Of a stretch of 64,000 nt of DNA, positions 28,927 through 38,900 are shown in pieces. The notes under the pieces were generated by a model. It made no database searches. It worked only from the letters and a program-made list of their open reading frames with translations, and was not told the DNA's origin. The position numbers and the translations under genes are program-made. This DNA is from Chitinophagaceae bacterium. Lineage in GTDB: Bacteria > Bacteroidota > Bacteroidia > Chitinophagales > UBA10324. Position 1 is the stretch's first letter, and each line of letters begins with the position of its first letter. The stretch is from positions 558,001 to 622,000 of the forward strand of contig JADKFU010000004.1 of the NCBI GenBank assembly GCA_016717285.1, read 5' to 3'.

Positions 28927-29066
28927 TTATCAATTTATCAATCGTATCATCTGAAAGATTTAATGCAACTGCAAAAAGCTCATATGCCTCAGACGCACGT
29001 TTATTTAGAAGGTTAAGATGCGAATGGAATAATAAACAATACTATTGAAAGTAAGTTTGCTTCAAG

Positions 29067-29421
29067 GAAACCGAATCATAAACATCATTTAATCAAGCGC
29101 ATCAGCGGTCCTGACATTGAAGTAATTTAGTCTCGCGGAAAGCAAATCCTAGTAATTTAGTCTCGTTGAAACCGAATCATAAACATCATTTAATCAAGCG
29201 CATCAGCGGTCCTGACATTGAAGTAATTTAGTCTCGCGGAAAGCAAATCCTAGTAATTTAGTCTCGTTGAAACCGAATCATAAACATCATTTAATCAAGC
29301 GCATTAGCGGTCCTGACATTGAAGTAATTTAGTCTCGCGGAAAGCGAATCATAGTAATTTAGTCTCGTTGAAACCGAATCATAAACATCATTTAATCAAG
29401 CGCATCAGCGGTCCTGACATT
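29067..29421. repeat. 101-bp tandem repeat, about 3.5 copies
   Basis: The string CCGAATCATAAACATC starts at 29071, 29172, 29273 and 29374, giving an exact 101-bp period with very few differences. Inside each unit AGTAATTTAGTCTCG occurs twice, 30 bp apart. The array is noncoding and lies upstream of the T9SS cargo gene. Confidence 0.93.
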
Positions 29422-29548
29422 TCCTGAACCTTCTGTGACAATACGAATGCCTATTGTCACTGCTTCGTAATACATTATCTATAGGTGTTTTTAAACTTGC
29501 ATTCAGTATAGTACATAGTTATATTTGATATTATAAAACCAATCAACC

Positions 29549-31144
29549 ATGAAAAATTTATTTTACACTACAGCAATTGTCTTGCTGGCAAATGCTGCGC
29601 TTGCACAAAATTGCCCACCGGCAACAGCGTATGAATACCTTGATATCAACAATGTAAAAGCTCGCATCAACAATGGAGGCGATATGTGGTGGGACCTTGA
29701 CCATGATGCCAAATACTTAGTTCCTAAAACCGGCAATACTTCCGCTTTGTTTGCAGGTGGATTGTGGATTGGAGGCATTGATGCCAACGGAGAACTACAC
29801 GTGGCCGCACAAACCTACCGACAGACCGGGAATGATTTCTTTCCGGGTCCGCTCGATCAAACTGGAAATGTTTCCACCACTGCCTGCCAGAATTTTGACC
29901 GTATCTGGAAGGTCAATAAATCTGCCATCGATTCATTTATTGCTGGTCAGTTTGCAGTGCCTCCTTCATCCATTGCGCAATGGCCAGGAAAAGGAAATCC
30001 GAATCTTTCTTTTTTGCCTGATCAAGACCTCGCACCGTTTGCAGATGTAAATGGAAACGGAATGTATAATCCTGCCGATGGAGATTATCCTGAAATTCCG
30101 GGTGACCAGGCATTGTGGTTTGTTTTCAATGACAAAGGAAATACTCACAGTGAAACAGGCGCACTGCCACTTGGTATTGAAGTTCAATGTATGGTATATG
30201 CTTTTCAAGGAACAGGAACTTGTTTGAACAACACGACATTTTATCATTATAAAATAATTAATAAGTCTTCTCTTTCACTGGATTCCTCCTTTGTTGGATT
30301 GTGGACTGATCCTGATTTGGGATGTGCCTTTAATGATTACTTCGGATCCGATACATTGAATAACCTGGGCATCGTGTACAATATAGATTCAGTGGATGCT
30401 GGTTCAGGGTGCACTTTTAATTATGGTAACGATCCACCTGTTCTTGCCATCGATCTTTTAAAAGGTATTAAGGATGATGAAGGCATACTACATTATATGG
30501 ATCATTTCATGTACTACTTAAATGATTTTGGTATTGCTGGAAATCCACAGAACAAAGAAGATTACTATGGTTACCTGCAATCTGTTTTTTCCGGTGGTTC
30601 TCATTTGGTGAATCCGGGTGGTGTTGAAACTGATTTTGCTTATCCGGGTGATCCGTCCGACCCTGCAGGATGGTCGTTGTGTACAGAAAATGGGTTGCCC
30701 TCTGATTTCAGGTTTATCATGAGCTCAGGCCCATTCAGATTTGATGCGGGAGAAGTTCAGACGTTTGATTTCTCAGTAGTGTGGGATGATAACTCGGTAT
30801 ATCCATGTCCATCCTATTCAACCATCATTGATGCAGCGGCCTGTGTTGATGATTATTTTAAATCCAATGTTGTTTTCACGGGACTGTCGGCTCCATCAAA
30901 AAATAATAATATGGCACAGGTATTTCCTAATCCTGTTTTGCAGCAACAGCGCGCGATTGATTTTCAACTGAAAAATGCAGAACGCATCCGGATTTTTGAT
31001 CTCGCCGGAACCCTCATCGGTTCATTTAATGTAAACGGTGAATCTGTTGCCCATATCTCTACAGATTTTGAAAAAGGAATGTATATCTATCAGGTGATAT
31101 TCAAAGATCAATCTTTAACTACCGGGAAATTTCTCGTTCAATAA
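29549..31144 (+). CDS. Secreted T9SS type A sorting-domain protein
   Basis: 531 aa. Signal peptide MKNLFYTTAIVLLANAALAQ, a beta-rich body with aspartate-rich loops (FADVNGNGMYNPADGDYPE), and a C-terminal sorting domain (VFPNPVLQQQRAIDFQL ... GMYIYQVIFKDQ). The N-terminal motif LDINNVKARINNGGDMWWD is one I recall from large Bacteroidota surface proteins. The role is unknown. It is a single gene with its own terminator. Confidence 0.88.
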   Translation: MKNLFYTTAIVLLANAALAQNCPPATAYEYLDINNVKARINNGGDMWWDLDHDAKYLVPKTGNTSALFAGGLWIGGIDANGELHVAAQTYRQTGNDFFPGPLDQTGNVSTTACQNFDRIWKVNKSAIDSFIAGQFAVPPSSIAQWPGKGNPNLSFLPDQDLAPFADVNGNGMYNPADGDYPEIPGDQALWFVFNDKGNTHSETGALPLGIEVQCMVYAFQGTGTCLNNTTFYHYKIINKSSLSLDSSFVGLWTDPDLGCAFNDYFGSDTLNNLGIVYNIDSVDAGSGCTFNYGNDPPVLAIDLLKGIKDDEGILHYMDHFMYYLNDFGIAGNPQNKEDYYGYLQSVFSGGSHLVNPGGVETDFAYPGDPSDPAGWSLCTENGLPSDFRFIMSSGPFRFDAGEVQTFDFSVVWDDNSVYPCPSYSTIIDAAACVDDYFKSNVVFTGLSAPSKNNNMAQVFPNPVLQQQRAIDFQLKNAERIRIFDLAGTLIGSFNVNGESVAHISTDFEKGMYIYQVIFKDQSLTTGKFLVQ

Positions 31145-31163
31145 GAAGCCGGCCATTGAAAGT

Positions 31164-31200
31164 AAGCCATTGCCTGAAAGTGCGGGCAGTGGCTTTTATT
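31164..31200 (+). terminator. Rho-independent terminator of the T9SS cargo gene
   Basis: AAGCCATTGCC pairs with GGCAGTGGCTT (one G-T pair) and is followed by TTATTTT, 20 bp past the stop codon. Confidence 0.8.
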
Positions 31201-31355
31201 TTAAGTATTAAGTATTTTCAATGTTGAAATATACCCGCTTAGCAAGCTGCACTTTGCTTCGGGTCATAATAATAGCATGTGAGAAGTAAACACTACACTT
31301 TACAGTTTTTGAAGAGGGGAAATTTCACGCTCCATAAAATCACAAATAAGGAAAA

Positions 31356-31512
31356 CATACTGCATTTTTTTGCACAGCGATGAATTGCTCATTTGCAGTG
31401 AATTCAGCTATCTCACATTTCGCGATAACAGTTCATGGAATATCACTGCAATTTATTGTGACAGCCAATTCGTATACCTGGGCTTTGAAGATGGAAAAAT
31501 GCTGCATCGTTC
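31356..31512 (+). pseudogene. Coding remnant cut by the palindromic repeat
   Basis: About 50 codons including SEFSYLTFRDNSSWNITA and FVYLGFEDGKMLHRS run into repeat copy E at 31515 and change character there. It resembles one blade of a propeller, but no start or complete domain is present. Confidence 0.3.
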
Positions 31513-31536
31513 TTCCGTTAGTCCGGATTTGCAATC

Positions 31537-32225
31537 ACAGGTGTTCGAAACCTTATTAGCTTTCAGCTTCGCTGAATAATTCAAAGAAATTCAAGTTTGA
31601 AATTTACACGGACGACGGCCATGAGAGGGGAACAAAAGCAATGTCACACTGAGCGCAAATTATTTTATATCGAGTTCTTTGAGAATGACACTTTTAACAC
31701 ATCTTCAAAATTAATTGATCAAACCAAATGTCATTAGCAATGCATCGTCCAATCAACGCATCGTCCAATCAAAGCGTCATCCCGAATTTATTTCGGGATC
31801 TCCAATAAGTAGAAACGATGTCACTATGAATCTAAAAACTGCAACTCAAAAAAAACAATCCAGGCCTTTGGATACGAAGTTCAAATTGGATGGGATGCCG
31901 AAATAAATTCGGCATGACAGCCCCGTAGCGAGAAACGCTCCATCACCCTTCATCAAGAATCAACCATCGTCCAATCGTCGCCTCATCACGAGTGCAAACT
32001 ATTTTGCAAATCGATTTCTTTCAAACTCCCTCTTTTTTCACATCCAGAAAATCAAATGATTAAACTATGTGTCATTAGCAGCACTTCGACTACGCTCAGT
32101 AAAAACTCAGTCGAAGTGAGACATTGCTTTCGTGGTCAGTTCTTCAGAAAAAATACCATGCTTCGACTCCGCTCAGCATGACATTTTTTTTACTACTCTC
32201 GTCACACAATGTTTCGAACGCTTGT
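31537..32225. mobile_element. 689-bp noncoding element with inverted termini
   Basis: The left end ACAGGTGTTCGAAAC and the right end ACAAGCGTTCGAAAC (reverse complement) match at 13 of 15 bases and are the same termini as the element at 964-1188. An 11-bp target duplication flanks it. There is no transposase; the interior is a patchwork of common intergenic repeats, so it is non-autonomous. Confidence 0.65.
31781..32184. repeat. Nested short hairpin repeats
   Basis: CCCGAATTTATTTCGGG (31781-31797), ATGCCGAAATAAATTCGGCAT from 31895 (a 21-bp palindrome, shown without comment on its ends), a CACTTCGAC / GTCGAAGTG hairpin at 32082-32118, and CTTCGACTCCGCTCAGCATG at 32161. These are familiar dispersed intergenic repeats of Bacteroidota, here accumulated inside the inverted-repeat element. 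Confidence 0.7.
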
Positions 32226-32352
32226 GATTTGCAATCCGGTCTTATTGCGTAAGGGATTTTTAATCCCGTGTTTAACCAGGCGCATTGGTTTATTATCGAA
32301 TTAAAAATCCGAAACTTAAACGGACGGGATTACAAATTCCGACTAACGGTTT

Positions 32353-32479
32353 GCAGATTTGCGATGGGCGGGATTTTTACCACTGAACTTTATGCGGAGC
32401 ACAAAACTTTCGGCTACCACTAAACTGTCTGCGGAGCACGAAACCCCGCCTATTGCAAATGTGCTGTTATGGGCTGCCC
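32353..32479. repeat. Long hairpin element with duplicated 25-mer at the 3' flank of an ORFan
   Basis: Two 24-bp arms (32353-32376 and 32441-32464, about 20 of 24 matching as an inverted repeat) enclose two near-identical 25-mers at 32378-32402 and 32415-32439, both ending GCGGAGCAC. Directly after comes GTTATGGGCTGCCC. A related GGGTTGCCCATAAC sits on the other side of the neighbouring gene at 33347, so the gene is bracketed. The layout is reminiscent of a gene cassette with a structured recombination site, but standard attC boxes are not evident. Confidence 0.6.
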
Positions 32480-32491
32480 TTCTGTCCATTG

Positions 32492-33343
32492 TCAAAATAT
32501 AATTCCACGTCTTTTTAAGTACCATTCAATATATTCATTTGTCAACGCTTCAAATTTCAATGTTTCAAGTCTGGAAAACTTGTCTGGCAAGATAGCAACT
32601 AACGCACTATTGATTGAAAGATTCAAAACTGAATTTGTACTATGTATGTTAGTGGTCGAATGATTGTACCAGGGTTGTTTGAACGAGTTTGGATATTTAC
32701 CTTCAAAGCGATATTTGCTTTTAGATGTCAATATTACGACATCAAAATGCTGATCAACGTCAGTTACCACAATATATCCCGAAGTGTCAAAAGCTGTCGC
32801 TAAATACAAATTTAAACTGTCAACATTTTGACAACCTTTGAAAATAGTTTTGTTTTGTTCCTTAGTTGAATATGATTTTTTGAAGTGCCAGTCTTCTTTA
32901 TGCCATTTAGCGACTTGAACAATATGTTTCTCGTCTGTCAGGTTTAGAAACTGTTCATTGCTCATCCCGATATTGTCAAAGGCTGGTTTGATGTACGATA
33001 CTTCAAATTGTTTCAATAGGTTTGAAATAAGAAGTCCGTCAACAACTTCGCCTTGTTTTAGGACTTTCTCCTTGTTGAAGGAAGTGTCAGGCTTAAATGT
33101 GTATTTATAGTCAGTTCTTCGATAGGGATTTAAAATGTAATTGTTTTTTAACTTGTCGAAAACAACAATATACTCGTCATAAACCCCGGTTGTTGTTCCT
33201 TTATCGTCAAAATGATAATAGCTGGAATTGGAAATTATTTTAATAGTGTCAACAAATTCACCCTTATATGTCAACTGTTGTCCAGTTGCACAGAGAGAAA
33301 GTGTCAGTCCAATGAGTATTAATATTTGTTTCACTGTCGTCAT
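32492..33343 (-). CDS. Secreted ORFan in a cassette-like setting
   Basis: 283 aa with signal peptide MTTVKQILILIGLTLSLCATG. The body is mixed alpha/beta with no recognised domain. The gene is tightly bracketed by related inverted motifs (GTTATGGGC...) and followed by the structured hairpin at 32353-32479. An alternative start is the TTG/ATT region near the signal sequence, but the ATG at 33343 gives the best leader. Confidence 0.75.
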   Translation of the reverse strand: MTTVKQILILIGLTLSLCATGQQLTYKGEFVDTIKIISNSSYYHFDDKGTTTGVYDEYIVVFDKLKNNYILNPYRRTDYKYTFKPDTSFNKEKVLKQGEVVDGLLISNLLKQFEVSYIKPAFDNIGMSNEQFLNLTDEKHIVQVAKWHKEDWHFKKSYSTKEQNKTIFKGCQNVDSLNLYLATAFDTSGYIVVTDVDQHFDVVILTSKSKYRFEGKYPNSFKQPWYNHSTTNIHSTNSVLNLSINSALVAILPDKFSRLETLKFEALTNEYIEWYLKRRGIIF

Positions 33344-33346
33344 TTA

Positions 33347-33391
33347 GGGTTGCCCATAACAATTATATATACGCACTCATCTTGCGTATAT
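33347..33391. repeat. Cassette-flank motif and small palindrome
   Basis: GGGTTGCCCATAAC (33347-33360), inverted relative to the motif at the other end of the ORFan, followed by the perfect palindrome ATATACGCA-7nt-TGCGTATAT (33367-33391). The palindrome may be part of the promoter or operator of the ORFan, or the end of a neighbouring cassette site. Confidence 0.5.
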
Positions 33392-33608
33392 CACACCAAT
33401 ATATAGAGATGTACGCAACTATTTTAAATTAAGAGGAAATGCAATGCAGGTTAAAAACGCCGGAAGATGCTCCCATACATAAAGATCACGCTACGATTTT
33501 TCATCCGGCCAGGTATTCGTTATGCTCTTCTATATTTTGAACTGAAAAATTCGCGGTTAACCCCACGAAACATTTCAAACAATACAAACCCTTCGAACTA
33601 TTCAACCG

Positions 33609-35162
33609 CTACAATATCTCTTTCGGAATCGCCCTTCTCGTCCACGCCTTCACCTGCTTTTTAATGCCGGCCATGGAATCGGGATGGAAGGTGAGGGTGG
33701 TTTGCCACGAATTTTCCGGTTTGAATTCTTCTTCCATGCCGCGCAGCACACCCGCTGCAATTTTTCCGGAATGTATGATGGTTACACATTCCGTATTCAG
33801 GTTGGCACTGCGCGGATCGAGGTTGAAGGTGCCGATGACTGTAATGTTTCCATCTATCACCATCGATTTTGCATGCAGCCCGAAGATGGGCTTGAAGTCG
33901 AGCGTTTGTTGCAAAGCGCCTGTCATCACCCTGAACCTCTCGGCCGCATCCGGCCTGAACTCATAAATCTTTACGCCCGTTTCGAGCAATGTTTTCCGGT
34001 CGCGCTGATAGCCGCTGAAAGCTTCGGCATTATCGGTGGAGGCAAGACTGTTGGTGAGTATCCTGATTTTTACGCCGCGGTTTACCGCTTCGCGAAAAAG
34101 ATCCCGGCTCAGCGAAGTGGTGATCAGGTAAGGTGTCTGAATATCGAGCGATGTCCGGGCCTGCTGCACCAGTGCAATTAATGCGGAAGTGCTCACCCCG
34201 CCGCCGCCCAATCCCTGTGTGCCGTCATTTTTTCCGGGTACGTCGGAAACAAATTGCACGCTGTCGGTCCACACCAGGTCGCCGGATTGCTGCATGGCGG
34301 TGAAGGCCTGTGGCAGTTGTTGTATTTTCTCGCGCACCTGCGGCCAGAAGTTTTCGGGATTGCAGGCGTATTGGTGGAGGCGGTCGAAACGGTGCGGGTC
34401 TTCGGCAGGTTTATGCAACGAGTCTTTGACAAACTCAGCCGATGGTTCTTCTACAATCTCCGCTACCGGCACAGACAACGGGCTGTTCCAGAATGCATCA
34501 AATGAATGCTGCACCTGTTCCGCCACCTTTCCGATGAGCAATACATCGCGGTCGCGGAAATTGTATTCATGATCGTAGTCGAAATATTCATCGGCAATAT
34601 TGCGGCCGCCGGTAATAACCACCTGCTGATCTGCCACAAATGTTTTGTTGTGCATGCGTTGGTTGGCACTCCTGAAATCAGTGGTAAATTTTTTCAGCTT
34701 GCTGTAAAAGTTCTTGCCCAGGTTGGTGCCCGGGTTGTAGATTTTGATGGAAATATTTTCATGCGAATCCATCATTAAGATATCATGCACATCAGCGTCC
34801 ACCATGATATCGTCCACGATGATCCTGATTTTTACGCCACGGTCTGCGGCGCGCACGAGGTAATCGCAGGCAATCAGTCCCACATTGTCGGTGGAAAAGA
34901 TGAAGTATTGTATGTCGATTGTTTTTTCGGCGTATTCAGTGAGCCAGGCACGGGCCACCATAGAACCATCACCATCTTCCAGCACATACACGCCGGTTTT
35001 ATTTTTCATACTGTCGGCGACAGGTTCGAGCGCTTTCGAAAGTGTAAGGGAATCGTTGCGGTGAATGGCGGAACAAAAATCTTTTTCCTGCAATGGAATT
35101 TCTTTTGAAGGGTGAGTACAGGCGAGCATGAACGAGAGCGGCCAGAGTAGGTGAAGTTTCAT
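33609..35162 (-). CDS. Phospholipase D / cardiolipin-synthase-like lipoprotein
   Basis: 517 aa. Short signal peptide with lipobox MLAC, hence a lipoprotein. Two HKD active sites are complete: RMHNKTFVAD near residue 170 and GLHAKSMVID near residue 430, each followed by the usual GGRN or FNLDPRS segment. Enzymes of this family transfer or hydrolyse phosphatidyl groups. Cytoplasmic-membrane cardiolipin synthases lack this kind of lipid anchor, so a periplasmic PLD is more likely. No operon partner is present. Confidence 0.92.
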   Translation of the reverse strand: MKLHLLWPLSFMLACTHPSKEIPLQEKDFCSAIHRNDSLTLSKALEPVADSMKNKTGVYVLEDGDGSMVARAWLTEYAEKTIDIQYFIFSTDNVGLIACDYLVRAADRGVKIRIIVDDIMVDADVHDILMMDSHENISIKIYNPGTNLGKNFYSKLKKFTTDFRSANQRMHNKTFVADQQVVITGGRNIADEYFDYDHEYNFRDRDVLLIGKVAEQVQHSFDAFWNSPLSVPVAEIVEEPSAEFVKDSLHKPAEDPHRFDRLHQYACNPENFWPQVREKIQQLPQAFTAMQQSGDLVWTDSVQFVSDVPGKNDGTQGLGGGGVSTSALIALVQQARTSLDIQTPYLITTSLSRDLFREAVNRGVKIRILTNSLASTDNAEAFSGYQRDRKTLLETGVKIYEFRPDAAERFRVMTGALQQTLDFKPIFGLHAKSMVIDGNITVIGTFNLDPRSANLNTECVTIIHSGKIAAGVLRGMEEEFKPENSWQTTLTFHPDSMAGIKKQVKAWTRRAIPKEIL

Positions 35163-35228
35163 GCAGTGCTGTTTGAATGCGGTGAAAGATCGGGAATTTG
35201 AGGGAAGGAATAATATTCAGATTTGAAC

Positions 35229-35278
35229 GGTCACCCCGTGGCCCCTCAAGGGGCACCTTTCTCCGGTGCCTTTCTGTG
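35229..35278. repeat. Dispersed hairpin repeat, copy 1
   Basis: GTGGCCCCTCAAGGGGCAC followed by a second small hairpin CACCTTTCTCCGGTG. The same unit recurs at 35521-35570, with a shortened form at 35922-35952, all within 750 bp. Confidence 0.75.
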
Positions 35279-35520
35279 CTTGTTTGGGTGCTAATTTGAA
35301 TGGGCTGTTTCACCCGATTAAAATGATGCAAGGTGTGACTTTTGATCGCCTTTGCTTTTCTTTGTTTAGGCGCAATTTTTCATGGAGTCATTCAGGAGGA
35401 CTCCTCTGCTGTGCGATGGGATTTATGCAATGCCATTTTTCATTGTTCAAAAAACTCCGGCCAATGATTGTTTGAAATAAATCCTTTATAAGAAAGGTGC
35501 TGCGGTTTATTGAAAATCAC

Positions 35521-35570
35521 ATCACCCTCGTGGCCCTCAAGGGGCACCTTTCTCCGGTGCCTTTCTGTGG
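35521..35570. repeat. Dispersed hairpin repeat, copy 2
   Basis: ATCACCCTCGTGGCCCTCAA, then the same GGGGCACCTTTCTCCGGTGC segment as copy 1. It lies just before the GC-rich patch. Confidence 0.75.
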
Positions 35571-35602
35571 CAGTGAATGTAGTGTGTGTTCAATTTGAAA
35601 AG

Positions 35603-35796
35603 GCAGGAAGGAAGGGGGGGGGCCGCCGCCGCCACGTCGGGGAGGGGGGGGGGCCCGGCCCGCCGGGGGGCGACCCAAAACATAAAAATAAAAAAAAAAA
35701 AAATATTTCCCCTGTCCCCGCCTTCTCCTTTTTTGTTAAGAGCGGGGGGCGGCGGGCCCCCCGGGGCCGCCTTCTGGCCCGTGGCGTTGCATGTAA
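35603..35796. other. GC-rich low-complexity patch, probable assembly artefact
   Basis: Runs of G and C (up to ten G) and a 14-A run dominate ~190 bp in an otherwise ~40% GC region. The patch is bracketed by the 17-mer GTGTTCAATTTGAAAAG at about 35586 and 35799. No gene is supported. This pattern is typical of a low-quality read or a bad gap closure between direct repeats. Confidence 0.7.
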
Positions 35797-35921
35797 TTTG
35801 TGTTCAATTTGAAAAGAATGGCCAGTCATCGGATGACTTGAACCAAATTTTAAAATGAAACAAACTGATTAGAAGTCATCCGGATGACTCCTTTTTTTGC
35901 TGTGAATATTCAAGTTCGAAG

Positions 35922-35952
35922 AGTCACCCCGTGGCCCTTCACGGGGTGACTT
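35922..35952. repeat. Dispersed hairpin repeat, shortened copy
   Basis: AGTCACCCCGTGGCCCTTCA and then CGGGGTGACTT, a near-perfect hairpin placed directly before the start of the hybrid kinase gene. It may affect the leader of that transcript. Confidence 0.7.
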
Positions 35953-35956
35953 ACAT

Positions 35957-38900
35957 ATGGAAATACCCTGTAAACAATCTTGCATGGGAGAATCCATACC
36001 AACGAAATGTATTAAGTTGCAGGAGCTGAAACGGCTGTTTCTTTTTAAGAAAAACACCTTCATATTTCAAACACTGTTCGTGGGCAGACTCCTTTTTCTA
36101 TTCCTACTCTTACTAAAATTTTCCGCAGTAACCGCGCAGGAGATGACGGACGCAGAAAAATACCGTTTGGAATATCAACATGCTACCGATGATACAAGCC
36201 GTATCAATGCGCTCCGGAAAATGGGCACCACCTTCACGAATTCAAATCCTGACAGTGCTATCATCTTTACAAAACTTGCACTTGCCGCCGCAAAAAAAGC
36301 AGGATGGTCAAAAGGTATTGCACAATGCAGTCTTAATCTGGGCGTCTATTACCAGAACAGCACGAGCTTCGACAGTGCATTTGCATACACTAACCTTGCG
36401 CTTGAAGCAGCGTTGAAAATGAATGACAAGAATCGCCTCGCACTGATTTATATCAACAGAGGTACACTGCTCACCATTACATCCAAATATGAAGCAGCGC
36501 TTGCCGACCTGAAGCAAGCAGTGCAATTGAGTGAAGAAGCGAATAATAATGATCGTTTAGCGAGAGCAAGTATCTCTCTTTCGCAGCTCTATATGTACCA
36601 GGAAAACTGGGAGGCGGCACTTCCCTGGACGGAGAAGGCATTGGCACTGCAAACCGGGTTGGGAAATATTCAGCAAATAGCAATTTGCAAGGTTAATTTA
36701 GGTGGCCTCTATTTAAAACAGAAGAAATATACTGCAGCGGAAAAAACATTATTGGAAGCATTAAACATTGGGGATAGTCTGGCAGATAACTCCATCATCG
36801 CAAATGCTTCCATGTCACTTTCAGATGCTTACCAGGAATCAGGGAACAATGCAGCCGCCATCAATTACCTGAAAAAAGCAGTGACAGCCTCCATGCAAAT
36901 GGAGAATGTGAATTTGCTGGCAATTGCGAGTTACAATTTAGGCAACGCCTATTACCTCAACAATGAATTTAACAAAGCGCTTCAATCTTATTCCACCGGA
37001 ATCAATGCGGTGAAAGAAATGAAAGAGATGGAATATGAGCAGTCAATAAATTATGAAGGACTCTCTAAAACTTATTTTAAGCTGAATGATTACCAGGATG
37101 CATACCAGGCATTGTCAAAGTATGTGGTATTGAAAGATTCAGTGAATAACCGCCTGCAGAATAAAAAACTGCTGGAGTTGCAAACACAATTTGAAACGGA
37201 ACAAAAAGACAAAGCCATTGTGCTGCTGAACAAAGAGAAAATGCTTCAAACGGCAGAAGTGAAGCTGCAGCGTGAACTGAAAAATTTTTTTATTGGCGGC
37301 GCAGTGCTCTTGCTGCTGATTGCCGGACTGTTGTGGAACCGTTACTATATTAAACAGCGTGCAGCCAAAGAACTCGGAGAAAAAAATATCCTGGTAGAAC
37401 AGGCAAAGCAACGTGCTGAAAAAAGCGAACAATTCAAGTCGCAGTTTCTTGCAAACATGAGTCATGAAATACGCACGCCTATGAATGCAGTAATGGGCAT
37501 GACGAATCTTTTATTGGACGAACCGCAGAATGAAAAAAATACCCGTTATCTGTCTGTCATCAAACATGCTTCCGAAAACCTGCTGGTAATCATCAATGAT
37601 ATTCTTGATCTCTCGAAACTCGAAGCAGGCATGATGGTAGCTGAAAAAATTCCGTTTGCATTGCAGGATGTTGTAACGAGTGTCCGTGATACGTTGCAGA
37701 TGAAGGCGGATGAGAACGGCTTAATATTCACTACAGGCATTGGCAAAAATGTTCCTGCTGTTGTAATGGGCGATCCTTCACGGCTTTCCCAGGTATTATT
37801 AAACCTTGCAGGCAACGCTTTAAAGTTCACAGAGCAAGGCAGCGTAACCATTGAAATTGCTGCAGTACAGCAGGATACAATTCAGGATATCAATAATAAA
37901 ATTATTGCATTGCGCTTCTCCGTTTCAGACACAGGCATCGGCATTGAAAAGGAAAAGCTTACCAAAATATTTGAAAGTTTTACGCAGGCAAATGCTTCAG
38001 ACACCCGGAAATTCGGCGGAACAGGATTGGGACTCACCATCTCCAAAAATCTGGTGGAATTGCTGGGTGGAAAATTAGAAGTGGAAAGTGAGCTGCATGC
38101 GGGATCTGTATTTTCTTTTGTGTTATCAACGGAAGTCGGCACAAGCGAACAACTTAATAATTTTCAACTCCGGCATGAAGGTTATTCCGCGGATGATTTG
38201 TTCGGACTAAAAATTCTGCTCGCGGAAGACAATGAGCACAATCAACTGGTGGCAGTGGACACGTTGAAAAAAATGATTGCTGAAGTGGAGATTGAAGTCG
38301 TGAATAATGGCACCGGGGTGATTGAACTTTTAAGAAAAGAACAGCCCGATAAAAATGCAGGTGAAAAATCCAGTGCTCGTTTTGATCTCATCCTGATGGA
38401 TATTCAAATGCCGGAAATGAATGGCTTTGAAGCAACGCGCATCATCAGAGCTGAATTTCCGGATCCCATTTCACAAATACCCATCATTGCACTTACCGCC
38501 AGCGTTGTCCGCAGCGATCTTAAAAAATGTATGGAAGCCGGTATGAACAGTTATGTCGTTAAGCCTTTCAGTAAAGAGGAATTGCTGCGGGAAATTGGAA
38601 AAGTATTGCAGCGAAGTGAAAAGCAGGTTATCCTTCACACAAATAATTTCTTAGCAGGAAATAAAGCGGAAGCAAACGCTGAAAGGCAGTCTGCTCAATC
38701 AAATTCCACCGTTACAGATCTCTCCCGCTTAAAGAGCCTGTATGACAACGACCGCGAAAAAATACGGGAATATTTCAGGCAGTTCATCGCAATAGTACCG
38801 CAGAGAATTCAGCAATTAAAAGTGGTAGCAGATGAAAAAAACCACGAAGGAATCTACCAGGCAGCTCACCGCTTAAAACCACAACTGGGATTTTTTGGAA

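Larger units (their letters stand above)
31515..32350. repeat. Multi-hairpin palindromic repeat, copy E, split by an insertion
   Basis: The short arm is at 31515-31536 and the long arm at 32226-32350. GATTTGCAATC is found at both junctions (31526-31536 and 32226-32236), while intact copy D has it once. The interruption is at the same hairpin as in copy B but in the opposite relative orientation. Confidence 0.85.

Noticed and set aside
29067..29421. Regular repeats resembling a CRISPR array
   Set aside because: Units are 101 bp and identical throughout; there are no variable spacers, no 25-45 bp repeat/spacer alternation, and no cas genes nearby.
32353..32479. Classical integron attC site
   Set aside because: The element is a long hairpin, but the usual RYYYAAC/GTTRRRY boxes are not clearly present and no integron integrase is in the window; kept only as a cassette-like structure.
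35603..35796. High-GC segment as a horizontally acquired island
   Set aside because: Only ~190 bp, no gene, dominated by homopolymers and bracketed by a short direct repeat; artefact is more likely than transfer.
35510..35860. Glycine/arginine/proline-rich ORFs in the GC-rich patch
   Set aside because: They arise only from G/C homopolymers, occur on both strands, and the patch looks like an artefact.
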